A stretch of DNA of 50,235 nt. Source: an uncultured Lachnospiraceae bacterium. GTDB taxonomy: Bacteria > Bacillota > Clostridia > Lachnospirales > Lachnospiraceae. The notes beneath the pieces were generated by a model. It ran no database searches, was not told the DNA's origin, and saw nothing but the letters and a program-made list of their open reading frames with translations. A program made the position numbers and the translations under genes. Shown piece by piece: positions 8,268 through 16,781 of this stretch. Position 1 is the first letter of the stretch; every line of letters begins with the position of its first letter. The stretch lies in contig CAKRMH010000019.1 of assembly GCA_934364805.1 (NCBI GenBank), positions 1-50,235 of the forward strand. Reading direction: 5' to 3'.

Positions 8268-8924
8268 TTATGCCTCCTTCTCAATTACTGTCTTCAGATC
8301 ACGGATCAGTTTATTAATGCGTTCATGTTCCATTTTCATGCTTACCTGATTGACAACAACCCTTGCAGATAATGGACAGACTTCTTCTAAAACGGTCAGA
8401 CCATTTTCCTTCAGTGTTGTACCTGTCTCTACAATATCACAGATCACCTCAGAAAGTCCGACGATCGGGGCAAGCTCGATCGATCCGTTTAATTTGATAA
8501 TCTCGACTGTCTGATGTTTTTTGTTGTAGAAATAATCCTTTGCAATATGTGGATATTTCGTTGCAACACGGATCTGTTCATGATGTTTTAACAGCTCTCT
8601 CGCACTCTCTGGCCCGCAGATACACATTTTGCATTTTCCAAATCCAAGGTCTAACACTTCATAAATGTTTCTGCCTTCCTCAAGAATCGTATCTTTTCCC
8701 ACGATTCCGATATCTGCTGCCCCATATTCTACATAGGTTGGAACATCCGGTCCTTTTGCAAGGAAAAATTTAAGCTTCAGTTCTTCATTCACAAAGATCA
8801 GTTTTCGTGTATCCTTATCCTTCATTTCCTCACAGGTGATTCCAATCTGTTCGAAAAGTTCTAACGTTTTTTTAGCAAGTCTGCCTTTTCCCAAAGCAAA
8901 TGTCAAATAGCGATTTTCTTCCAT
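8268..8924 (-). CDS. hisG: ATP phosphoribosyltransferase, short form catalytic subunit
   Basis: 218 residues: the short form, lacking the C-terminal histidine-sensing domain and needing HisZ. It joins ATP and PRPP in the first committed step of histidine synthesis. LTFALGKGRLAKKT at the N-terminus and IVETGTTLKENGL (the PRPP loop, about 155-175) are typical. The gene for its partner HisZ is directly upstream, which supports the short HisG/HisZ complex. Confidence 0.97.
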   Translation of the reverse strand: MEENRYLTFALGKGRLAKKTLELFEQIGITCEEMKDKDTRKLIFVNEELKLKFFLAKGPDVPTYVEYGAADIGIVGKDTILEEGRNIYEVLDLGFGKCKMCICGPESARELLKHHEQIRVATKYPHIAKDYFYNKKHQTVEIIKLNGSIELAPIVGLSEVICDIVETGTTLKENGLTVLEEVCPLSARVVVNQVSMKMEHERINKLIRDLKTVIEKEA

Positions 8925-8943
8925 CTTTCTTCTCCGTATCTTT

Positions 8944-10131
8944 TTACTGGAACCAGATCACATTTTTGATCTGGTTTTTGCACGCATATGAGTTGTAATC
9001 TTCCTTCGTTCTGGAAGGATCTTTCATGAGCATTTCTACTTTCTGGCCATCTTTTCGAAGCTGTGTTGCTTTTGCAACAGCTTCTTTGAATTTCCCAGCC
9101 TCATAAACAATAAGCTGCGAATCATTTGGCACTGCAATCTCGATCTTTTGTCTGGATAATGCAGACATCAGCTGATCAACTACGATCGCAAATCCAATGG
9201 ACGGAGCAGCTTTACCAAAATATTCAAGAAGCTTATCGTATCTTCCACCCTTTACGATCGGCTCACCGGTTCCAAATGTATATGCATAGAATATAATTCC
9301 TGTATAGTAATGATAATTACTGATGATCCCAAGTTCATAAGATATATACTTGTCAATTCCATATACTTTAAGAAATTCATCAAGTTCTTCCAGTTTCACA
9401 ATTGCCTCTAGGATATCTGGATAAGCTTTTGCATATTTCTTAGCTTCTTTGATCTCTTCGATCTTCAGCTCAAAATTGCCAAGCATATAAAAAAGTTTTC
9501 CTAGATTCTCTTCCAGATCCATGGTATCCACAAATTCCTCTACTCCAAAGAAATTCTTATTGGATATCAGAGAACGAAGTTCTGCCTCTTCCTCTTCCTG
9601 TAATCCGGCTGCCTTAACAAGCCCTCCAAAAAACTGTGCATGTCCGACTGAAATCTGAAACTCGGAAAGTCCTGCTGTTTTAAGCGAATCCACCACCATT
9701 GCAAGAATCTCTGCATCTGCTGCTGTGGAGCCATCTCCGATCAGCTCTGCACCTGACTGTGTGATTTCCTTTAATCTTCCCTGATAACTGTTTGAATTGG
9801 TAAACGTATTGCCTATATAGCAAAGTTTTACCGGCATCTGTTCGTCCATATAGTATTTTGCAGCGCTTCTTGCGATCGAAGGTGTAAAATCCGGACGAAG
9901 CACCAGCGTATTTCCCTCTTTATCAAAGAATTTATATAAATCCCTGGATGGTGTTGTTCCAATCTGGCTGCTGAAGATATTAAAAAACTCAAATGTAGGT
10001 GTCTGAATATCCTGATAACCATACTTTAAAAGTACCTGATGAAGTTTATCCTGCAAGATTAATTTCTTTTTGCATTCTCCATTATAAATATCTCTGACAC
10101 CATCCGGTGTATGTAATAATTGTTCTTTCAT
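8944..10131 (-). CDS. hisZ: ATP phosphoribosyltransferase regulatory subunit
   Basis: 395 residues, a histidyl-tRNA-synthetase paralogue without the anticodon-binding role. It forms a complex with short HisG and provides feedback inhibition by histidine. Class II synthetase-like motifs are visible (TPTFEFFNIF, LVLRPDFTPSIAR, VKGGRYDKLL, SIGFAIVVDQL). It is the first gene of the his operon, about 57 bases behind the predicted transcription start. The short leader leaves no room for a T-box. Confidence 0.95.
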   Translation of the reverse strand: MKEQLLHTPDGVRDIYNGECKKKLILQDKLHQVLLKYGYQDIQTPTFEFFNIFSSQIGTTPSRDLYKFFDKEGNTLVLRPDFTPSIARSAAKYYMDEQMPVKLCYIGNTFTNSNSYQGRLKEITQSGAELIGDGSTAADAEILAMVVDSLKTAGLSEFQISVGHAQFFGGLVKAAGLQEEEEAELRSLISNKNFFGVEEFVDTMDLEENLGKLFYMLGNFELKIEEIKEAKKYAKAYPDILEAIVKLEELDEFLKVYGIDKYISYELGIISNYHYYTGIIFYAYTFGTGEPIVKGGRYDKLLEYFGKAAPSIGFAIVVDQLMSALSRQKIEIAVPNDSQLIVYEAGKFKEAVAKATQLRKDGQKVEMLMKDPSRTKEDYNSYACKNQIKNVIWFQ

Positions 10132-10150
10132 AAAACAAACCTCTCACAGC

Positions 10151-10182
10151 TTTAATGTATTAAAGTGGTAATATGCTACCAC
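10151..10182. promoter_or_regulatory. Tandem dyads in the his operon leader (possible operator)
   Basis: Two perfect inverted repeats lie back to back just after the predicted start of his transcription: GTGGTA-N6-TACCAC (10165-10182) and TTTAAT-N2-ATTAAA (10151-10164). Their place, about +7 to +38, suits a repressor operator or a small RNA hairpin. I cannot name the regulator. Confidence 0.5.
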
Positions 10183-10195
10183 GTGAAACATTGTC

Positions 10196-10224
10196 ATTAT
10201 ATTGGAAAACCCTTAAAATGTCAA
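10196..10224 (-). promoter_or_regulatory. Sigma-A promoter of the his operon
   Basis: A perfect consensus on the minus strand: TTGACA (10219-10224), 17 bases, TATAAT (10196-10201). The recU stop codon TGA lies inside the -35 hexamer, so the promoter is built into the end of the upstream gene. Confidence 0.9.
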
Positions 10225-10754
10225 TCCCTCGTATTGAGATCTTTTTGCATGCAATCCAGATACGGAACTAATACTCCTGGAACCTTTGGCAGAAAATATT
10301 CCGGATCAAGTTCTTCATACCGGAAGCTCTTCCTTCCACCCTCTGCAGCCCTTTTCCAGAAGCGCAGCAGATCCTGGAATCTCAGATAATAAAATTCATT
10401 TTTTTGTGTATAGGAAATCAAAATAAAAGAGATGCCATTCTGTTCTTCAAAATGACGCATGAATTCAACCTGATGCTCATGGATATTGGCAAGCGGAAAC
10501 GTATCCGCATTGCATTCCTTTGCATCAAAACAGACTGGGATTCCCTGGACAACCCCGATGTAATCGACCGTACTTTTCTGGTCAAAATAGGCAAGCGTAA
10601 TATGCCTGCTCTCTTTTTCGATATTGATTGGTGTAATTGGAGTCGGAATCTTCTGGATCAGCGCAAGATTATTTTCCAGATATTTTTCATTTGTCCGATT
10701 GAGGAGGTCCTCAAGTGTAGAACCTCTCAGACCTCGTGAATTCCATGTTGCCAT
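10221..10754 (-). CDS. recU: Holliday junction resolvase RecU
   Basis: 177 residues from the ATG at 10752-10754 (MATWNSRG), which has AAAGGAG 4 bases upstream; the longer frame has no support. RecU cuts four-way DNA junctions in Firmicutes recombination and segregation. NSRG...STLEDLLN, IPTPI and PLANIHEHQ match the family. The catalytic block reads STVDY...CFDAKE where B. subtilis has TTDYNG...DFEAKE, so the middle acidic residue (Glu101) is Asp here. The B. subtilis N-terminal tail is absent. Here it follows a pseudouridine synthase gene, not a pbp gene. Confidence 0.9.
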   Translation of the reverse strand: MATWNSRGLRGSTLEDLLNRTNEKYLENNLALIQKIPTPITPINIEKESRHITLAYFDQKSTVDYIGVVQGIPVCFDAKECNADTFPLANIHEHQVEFMRHFEEQNGISFILISYTQKNEFYYLRFQDLLRFWKRAAEGGRKSFRYEELDPEYFLPKVPGVLVPYLDCMQKDLNTRD

Positions 10755-10764
10755 TGGACTCCTT

Positions 10765-11721
10765 TCATACCTCTGTAATCTTTGTAAAGATATGCGGAGG
10801 ATCAACCGACACCATCTTTCCATCTGGAAATTCCAGACGATAAGCATGAAGCAGTTGATATTTTACATGATATTGTTTCTCGTATTTCTTGTTGATCACC
10901 GGATCACCGTATTTCATATCACCAATGATCGGATGTCCGATCGAAGAAAGATGAGCGCGGATCTGATGCGTACGCCCTGTGATCAGATGAATCTCAAGTA
11001 ACGTCCATCCATCCCCCTGTTTTACCGGAGTATACGCTGTCTCAATATAGACACTGTCATCCTTCGACTGTGCAACAACCCGGACCTTGTTTGTGCGCTC
11101 ATCCTTAATCAGATATCCCTTTAATGATGCCGGTTTATCAATTGTTCCACTTACGATACAACGATAATATTTCCGGACTTCACGTGTCCGTAACATTTCA
11201 GACATCTCCTGAAGCCCCGTCATGGATTTTCCAGCGATCAGAAGTCCCGTTGTATTACGGTCTAACCGGTTACATACCGAAGGACGGAACGTCCGGAATT
11301 CTTCAAAACTTAAAGTTCCCCTTTGAATCAGATATCCCAGCATATATTCATTTGCAGAGACATCCTCCGGCTTTGCTTTCTGGGACAGCAAGTTATATGG
11401 CTTGTTCAGAATTAAGATGTCTTCATCTTCATAAACAACCGGAAGCTTCTTATCATCTAATTTCTGAAGTGCTTCATATTCTTTCTGAAGTGCTTCAGAA
11501 TCCTGTGAGAACTTAAGAAATGTCTCATCGCTGAAGTAAAGACAGACCCTGTCCTGTTCCTTTAATTTTTCATTTCCGGAAGCCTTCGTACCGTTCAGCG
11601 TGATATTTTTCTTCCGAAGCATTTTGTAAAGAAAGCTGCTTCCTGCATTTGGCAGCAGCTTCTTTAAATATTTATCAAACCTTTGTCCGCTTTCGTTTGC
11701 GGTTAAAATAAATTCTTTCAT
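10765..11721 (-). CDS. RluA/RluD-family pseudouridine synthase
   Basis: 318 residues. An N-terminal S4 RNA-binding domain (about 12-75) precedes the catalytic domain with the motif NRLDRNTTGLLI, whose Asp (near 154) is the family nucleophile, and GRTHQIRAHL further on. It makes pseudouridine in structured RNA, probably 23S rRNA; the exact target cannot be told from sequence. The ATG overlaps the ygiQ stop as ATGA and there is little Shine-Dalgarno, so translational coupling is likely. Confidence 0.92.
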   Translation of the reverse strand: MKEFILTANESGQRFDKYLKKLLPNAGSSFLYKMLRKKNITLNGTKASGNEKLKEQDRVCLYFSDETFLKFSQDSEALQKEYEALQKLDDKKLPVVYEDEDILILNKPYNLLSQKAKPEDVSANEYMLGYLIQRGTLSFEEFRTFRPSVCNRLDRNTTGLLIAGKSMTGLQEMSEMLRTREVRKYYRCIVSGTIDKPASLKGYLIKDERTNKVRVVAQSKDDSVYIETAYTPVKQGDGWTLLEIHLITGRTHQIRAHLSSIGHPIIGDMKYGDPVINKKYEKQYHVKYQLLHAYRLEFPDGKMVSVDPPHIFTKITEV

Positions 11722-13637
11722 CGTTTCTTTTTATGAACATTCCGGATCGTCTTTTTCTTTCCTCTGGATTTTGCTTCCTTCGGATTCTTCGTCCGGTCAC
11801 CTGGCTTTCCTTTATGATATGATGATTCTTCCTGTTTCGGTCTTCTTGGACGTATCAGACATTTTTTATCAAATCCAATCAGATCCGTTCTTCCTGCTTT
11901 GACAAGTGCTTCATGAACCAGATCATAATTTTTCGGGTTACGATACTGGATAAGTGCACGCTGCATTGCCTTTTCATGCGGATTTATCGCAACGTATACC
12001 GGCTTCATTGTTCTAGGATCAAGTCCCGTATAATACATACAGGTAGAGATCGTAGAAGGAGTTGGATAAAAATCCTGTACCTGTTCCGGCATATAGCCAA
12101 GGTCACGCAGAAACTCGGCAAGTTCAATGGCTTCTTTTAAGGTAGAACCCGGATGTGAAGACATCAGATATGGAACAAGATACTGCTCTTTATTCAGCTT
12201 TTTATTCATATCTTTGTATGCCTTGACAAACTGATTGTATACTTCCACCCTTGGCTTTCCAAGCTTTTCTAATACTGCGTTGGAAATATGCTCCGGGGCA
12301 ACCTTAAGCTGGCCGCTGACATGATATTCGCAGAGTTCTCTTAAAAAAGTGCGGTCCTTGTCATACATCAGATAATCAAAACGGATTCCGGAACGGATAA
12401 ATACTTTTTTCACCTTCGGAAGTGCTCTCAATTCTCTTAACAGCTTCAGATAATCCGAATGATCAACCTCAAGGTTCTTACACGGGGTCGGGAACAGGCA
12501 CTGTCTGGTTGGACATGCCCCCCTTGTCAGCTGCTTTTTACAGGCCGGTGCCCGAAAGTTTGCAGTGGGTCCTCCAACATCATGGATATAACCTTTAAAG
12601 TCCGGTTCTTCGATCACCTGCTTTGCCTCTTCGATAATCGATTCATGGCTTCTCGTCTGAATGATTCTTCCCTGATGGAATGTAAGCGCACAGAAATTGC
12701 AGCCACCGTAGCAGCCACGATTGCTCACAAGTGAGAATTTGATCTCGCGGATCGCAGGTACGCCACCATCCTTCTCATAGGACGGATGATAATTTCTCAT
12801 ATATGGAAGTGCATAAATGGCATCCATTTCTGTCTGGGATAACGGTTTTGCCGGCGGATTCTGTACTACATAGGTAGTCCCGCCATATGGTTCAAACAAT
12901 CGTTTCCCGGAAAACGGATCTGTATTGCAATACTGCGTATAAAAGCTTTTTGCATATACTGTCTTATCTGTTTTGATCTCATCCCAATCTGGAAGTTCAA
13001 TTGCATCATATATGATATCACGGTCTTTCGTTTTAAATACCGTGCCATCAATAAACGTAATATCCCTTACATTCATACCGGAATTTAACGCATCCGCAAT
13101 CTCAATAATGCTCCGTTCTCCCATCCCATACGAGATCAGGTCTGCGCCGGAATCCAGCAGAATAGAACGCTTTAATTTATTGGACCAGTAGTCATAATGT
13201 GCAAGTCTCCGAAGACTGGCTTCAATTCCGCCAATGATGATCGGAGTGTGCTTATACGTATGCCGGATCAGATTACAATATACAACCGTTGCATAATCCG
13301 GTCTTTTTCCCATGACACCGCCTGGTGTAAACGAATCTTTTTCTCTTCTTTTTTTGGAAACCGAATAATGATTGACCATGGAATCCATATTTCCCGCAGA
13401 AACCATAAATCCCAGCCTTGGCTCGCCAAGAATGGAAATGGATGCGTCATCCTTCCAGTCCGGCTGTGAAATGATTCCCACAGAATATCCATGTGCTTCC
13501 AGCAGGCGCGTAATAATTGCATGCCCGAATGACGGATGATCCACATACGCATCTCCACACACATATACAAAATCCAGTTGTTCGATTCCCCTGTCTGTCA
13601 TATCCTGACGGGAAATTGGCAGATAACCTTCGTACAT
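11718..13637 (-). CDS. YgiQ family radical SAM protein
   Basis: 639 residues, usual for the YgiQ (UPF0313) family. The cluster motif CYGGCNFCAL lies at about residues 312-321. An N-terminal B12-binding-like region precedes it, and the C-terminus is a basic Lys/Arg-rich tail (GKKKTIRNVHKKKR) that may contact RNA. The reaction is not established. It sits between two pseudouridine synthase genes, overlapping one by 4 bases and following the other by 1 base, which fits an RNA-related role, but that is inference. Confidence 0.9.
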   Translation of the reverse strand: MYEGYLPISRQDMTDRGIEQLDFVYVCGDAYVDHPSFGHAIITRLLEAHGYSVGIISQPDWKDDASISILGEPRLGFMVSAGNMDSMVNHYSVSKKRREKDSFTPGGVMGKRPDYATVVYCNLIRHTYKHTPIIIGGIEASLRRLAHYDYWSNKLKRSILLDSGADLISYGMGERSIIEIADALNSGMNVRDITFIDGTVFKTKDRDIIYDAIELPDWDEIKTDKTVYAKSFYTQYCNTDPFSGKRLFEPYGGTTYVVQNPPAKPLSQTEMDAIYALPYMRNYHPSYEKDGGVPAIREIKFSLVSNRGCYGGCNFCALTFHQGRIIQTRSHESIIEEAKQVIEEPDFKGYIHDVGGPTANFRAPACKKQLTRGACPTRQCLFPTPCKNLEVDHSDYLKLLRELRALPKVKKVFIRSGIRFDYLMYDKDRTFLRELCEYHVSGQLKVAPEHISNAVLEKLGKPRVEVYNQFVKAYKDMNKKLNKEQYLVPYLMSSHPGSTLKEAIELAEFLRDLGYMPEQVQDFYPTPSTISTCMYYTGLDPRTMKPVYVAINPHEKAMQRALIQYRNPKNYDLVHEALVKAGRTDLIGFDKKCLIRPRRPKQEESSYHKGKPGDRTKNPKEAKSRGKKKTIRNVHKKKR

Positions 13638-13638
13638 T

Positions 13639-14379
13639 CTACTCTCCTTTATTGGAAGATGAAATCAGTTCCACTTCCGCTTCGGTTAATTTTCGATATT
13701 CTCCCTTAGGAAGCAATCCAAGCGACAAACCTCCCATAGAAATCCGTTTCAGATAAACCACTTTTCTTCCAATTGCCTGAAACATACGCTTCACCTGATG
13801 GTAGCGTCCCTCGTAAACCGTAACTTCCGCAGCGTATTTCGCCGCACTGTTGTCACCCGATTCCATTTTCTGAAGGATTACAAGCTCCGCCGGAAGCGTC
13901 AGCGTATCATCTCCGATATCAATTCCTTTATCAAAAAGTTCCACTGCCGATGCCGGAACTGGACCATCCGTTTCAACATAGTAGGTTTTCGGCACGTGAT
14001 GTGCCGGGCTGATCAGATGATGTGCAAGCGCACCATCATTTGTAACAAGCAAAAAACCTTCCGTATCCATATCCAGACGTCCAACCGGAGAATATCCGGC
14101 AAATGTTCTGGTGTCAAAATAATCCATTACGGTCTTATGCATGGAATCCTTTGTTGCAGTTACACAGCCGGCCGGCTTGTGAAACAGATAATAACCATAT
14201 TTCTCATATACGACCGGCGTTTTATTTACAATGACATGATCTTTTAACTCATCCAGTTTCATCTCCGGCCGGACATCCGTGCTTCCATTCACTTCTACTT
14301 TGCCGGCACGGATCAGTTTTTTTACTTCCGATCTGGTTCCGATCGCACAGTCGGTAAGATATTTATCCAAGCGAATCAT
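13639..14379 (-). CDS. RsuA-family pseudouridine synthase
   Basis: 246 residues. An N-terminal S4 domain (MIRLDKYLTDCAIGTRSEVKKLI) and the catalytic GRLDMDTEGFLLVTNDG (Asp near 104) mark the RsuA/RluB/E/F branch, which modifies 16S or 23S rRNA. The start has GGAG 5 bases upstream. It is the second gene of the pepD-rsuA-ygiQ-rlu-recU cluster. RsuA (16S) is the most likely match, but RluB or RluF cannot be excluded. Confidence 0.92.
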   Translation of the reverse strand: MIRLDKYLTDCAIGTRSEVKKLIRAGKVEVNGSTDVRPEMKLDELKDHVIVNKTPVVYEKYGYYLFHKPAGCVTATKDSMHKTVMDYFDTRTFAGYSPVGRLDMDTEGFLLVTNDGALAHHLISPAHHVPKTYYVETDGPVPASAVELFDKGIDIGDDTLTLPAELVILQKMESGDNSAAKYAAEVTVYEGRYHQVKRMFQAIGRKVVYLKRISMGGLSLGLLPKGEYRKLTEAEVELISSSNKGE

Positions 14380-14387
14380 ACCATCTC

Positions 14388-15836
14388 CTATTTTGCCCGT
14401 TTTAAATATTCAACGATCAGCTTCCACATTCTTTCTGTCGAAGAAATACTCAGACGTTCCTTTGGCGTATGGATATCATAATTCATCGGTCCGAAAGATA
14501 CACAATCCAGATTCGGAATCTTTTCTGAAAACAGACCACATTCCAGCCCTGCATGAATTGCTTCAAAAATTGCTTCTTTTCCAAATAATTCACGATATAT
14601 TTCTGCGATTGTATCTCTCATTTTTGAATTTGGCTGATACTCCCATGCCGGATAATCGCCTTCGATCGTCACTTCTCCACCAAGCATTTCGACAAGCTGT
14701 GTCACCTGATCTTTTAAATCCTCTTTTCTTGTTGAAACAGAACTTCTGACAGATGTTACGGTCTCAAACATATCGTCTTTGAGATTCAGAATTCCAAGGT
14801 TTAATGAAGTCTCAACCAGTCCAGGCATCATCATGCTCATGTGCTGTACACCGTTTGGTACTGTGCGAAGATAGAAGATCACTTTATGGACTGAGGTATA
14901 ATCCAGCATTTTTGTTTCACATACTTCTTCTTTTTTGCAGAGTACTTCTACCTTTGCATCTGACACACAAAATTCATTCTTAAAAGCCTGATCCAGTGTC
15001 TCTGCCACCTGCATGACTGCATCTGCACTTTCCTCCGGCAAAAGTATTTCACAGTTACACTCCCTTGGAATCGCATTATCTTTTAAACCGCCATCCATGG
15101 AAATGATTCCAAATGGCGTAATATCCATGATCTGTTTTAAAAGTCTTCCCATTAAAATATTCGCATTTCCATGTTCTTTATGGATCTCACTTCCAGAATG
15201 GCCTCCCTCAAGTCCGGTCACGGTCAGTAACATCTTAAGTCCGCTCTGCGACACTCTTTTCACTGGGAGCTCTGTGATCATGCTCATTCCACCTGCACAG
15301 CTTGTAAGAAAATGTCCCTCCTCATCACTGTCAAGATTCAACATGGTATGACCTTTTAACATAGACAGATTGATATCGATTGCCCCGAGCATACCGATCT
15401 CCTCATCAACCGTAATGACAACTTCCAGACGTGGATGTGCAAGTTCGTCAGAATCCAGTATTGCAAGTGCATATGCAACAGCGATCCCATCATCTCCACC
15501 AAGTGTGGTGTCCTTCGCCTTTACAAAATCACCTTCCACATACAGCCTGAGTCCTTCTTTCTCAAAATCGATATCACAGCCCTTTTCCTTCTCACAGACC
15601 ATATCCATATGTCCCTGAATGATCACCGGTTCTGCATTTTCATATCCTTTTGATGCTTCTTTTATGATGATCACGTTATTCAGTTCATCCTGATAATAGG
15701 TCAGGCCATGTGCCTTTGCAAAATCTACCAGATAATCGCTGATCTGTTTTGTATTTCTTGAGCCATGTGGAATGCTACAGATTTCCTCAAAATAATGAAA
15801 TACCTTTTTCGGCTCTAAATTCTCTAATACCTTCAT
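14388..15836 (-). CDS. pepD: Aminoacyl-histidine dipeptidase (M20/PepD family)
   Basis: 482 residues, full length. Metal ligands typical of M20 peptidases are visible: GHMDMV (about 80), LGGDDG (about 118) and VDEEIG (about 148), plus GGHSGSEIH in the dimerisation lid. PepD splits dipeptides of the Xaa-His and beta-Ala-His kind in the cytoplasm and so yields free histidine. It is the first gene of a five-gene run ending at recU; AAAGGAGG lies a few bases before the ATG. The divergent ylbJ-like gene begins 30 bases away. Confidence 0.94.
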   Translation of the reverse strand: MKVLENLEPKKVFHYFEEICSIPHGSRNTKQISDYLVDFAKAHGLTYYQDELNNVIIIKEASKGYENAEPVIIQGHMDMVCEKEKGCDIDFEKEGLRLYVEGDFVKAKDTTLGGDDGIAVAYALAILDSDELAHPRLEVVITVDEEIGMLGAIDINLSMLKGHTMLNLDSDEEGHFLTSCAGGMSMITELPVKRVSQSGLKMLLTVTGLEGGHSGSEIHKEHGNANILMGRLLKQIMDITPFGIISMDGGLKDNAIPRECNCEILLPEESADAVMQVAETLDQAFKNEFCVSDAKVEVLCKKEEVCETKMLDYTSVHKVIFYLRTVPNGVQHMSMMMPGLVETSLNLGILNLKDDMFETVTSVRSSVSTRKEDLKDQVTQLVEMLGGEVTIEGDYPAWEYQPNSKMRDTIAEIYRELFGKEAIFEAIHAGLECGLFSEKIPNLDCVSFGPMNYDIHTPKERLSISSTERMWKLIVEYLKRAK

Positions 15837-15861
15837 AGTGTCCTCCTTTAAGTCATAGATT
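15833..15861 (+). promoter_or_regulatory. Candidate sigma-E promoter of the ylbJ-like gene
   Basis: TCATAGT (15833-15839), 14 bases, CATAGATT (15854-15861) matches the B. subtilis sigma-E consensus (KMATATT, 14-15, CATACANT) at 13 of 15 positions. YlbJ is a mother-cell sporulation protein in B. subtilis. Transcription would start close to the ATG at 15867, so the message would be nearly leaderless. Confidence 0.55.
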
Positions 15862-15866
15862 ATAAT

Positions 15867-16781
15867 ATGAAAAAAATCATATATCTCATGCTCATAATGA
15901 TTGTAATTATATACCTTTTATCCAGTCCTGCAAGTGCCTGTGACGCCACACGTGCCGGACTCCTTTTGTGGTTTGACCAGGTGGTTCCTGCACTTTTTCC
16001 CTTTACTGTAATTTCTGCCATCCTTCTGCAGTCCGGTCTTCTGGAATGGCTGGATAACTGGTTATCCCAGAAACATTTTTTCTTTTCCTCCACAGAATTA
16101 TTTATATTCTTCTGTGGTTTTCTGTTTGGTTTTCCCATTGGAAGCAAGCTTTCTTCCGATTGTTATAAAAACGGATTTCTGTCTCGAAAACAGGCACAGA
16201 TCCTATGCTGCTGTACCAATAATCTGAGTCCTGCATTCATTCTCGGATACGTTCTTGTTCAGAAATTTCACGGTGAATTTTCTGCTTTATTCACCCTTCT
16301 TATTCTATATGTTCCATCATTTCTGGCTGGTATGATTCTTCTGATTCCTAACAGACCATCCGGGCAGAATCACAAAAAAACGGCATCAAGATTCCAATTA
16401 GATATGCAAATCATTGACGCCGGTATCATAAGCGGATTTGAAACGCTCATAAAGCTATGTGGTTATATCGTATTATTTTCGATTCTGGGCAGTATCCTGC
16501 AGAAATACCCGGGAAGACCACCTATGCCGCTTTATATCCTGACAATAAGTCTTGAAGTGACAAACGGAATTGCTATGCTTGCAGATTCTGTTTTGCCAAA
16601 AGGCATCATCTATGTACTTGCAATCTGCATATTGTCCTGTGGCGGACTGTCTGGAATCGCTCAAACACATTCCATGCTTGCACCAGCCGGACTATCCATT
16701 TCCAGATATCTCTGTCTGAAGTTGTTTTGTTCCGCAATTTCCGTCCTACTGGCAATCTGTTATTGCAGATTACTGTTCTGA
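15867..16781 (+). CDS. YlbJ-like sporulation membrane protein (nucleoside-recognition/Gate domain)
   Basis: 304 residues, mostly hydrophobic, with about eight membrane segments and a signal-like start (MKKIIYLMLIMIVIIYLLSS). The motif CGFLFGFPIGSKLSSD followed by NNLSPAFILGYV is that of the YlbJ/Gate family. B. subtilis YlbJ is longer (about 400 residues) and needed for spores of normal resistance. Gene order with rsmD and coaD is also as in B. subtilis. No Shine-Dalgarno precedes the ATG at 15867 or the internal ATG at 15888, so the start is uncertain. The 3' end overlaps the convergent gene by 12 bases. Confidence 0.8.
   Translation: MKKIIYLMLIMIVIIYLLSSPASACDATRAGLLLWFDQVVPALFPFTVISAILLQSGLLEWLDNWLSQKHFFFSSTELFIFFCGFLFGFPIGSKLSSDCYKNGFLSRKQAQILCCCTNNLSPAFILGYVLVQKFHGEFSALFTLLILYVPSFLAGMILLIPNRPSGQNHKKTASRFQLDMQIIDAGIISGFETLIKLCGYIVLFSILGSILQKYPGRPPMPLYILTISLEVTNGIAMLADSVLPKGIIYVLAICILSCGGLSGIAQTHSMLAPAGLSISRYLCLKLFCSAISVLLAICYCRLLF

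Noticed and set aside
10186..10195. AACATTGTC next to the his -10, similar to the AACANTGTT sites at 30018-30054
   Set aside because: One mismatch and no second copy nearby; a single near match of 9 bases in AT-rich DNA is expected by chance.
10132..10224. T-box or histidine riboswitch upstream of hisZ
   Set aside because: The leader after the promoter is only about 57 bases, too short for a T-box, and holds no specifier or terminator. Only the two dyads were kept.
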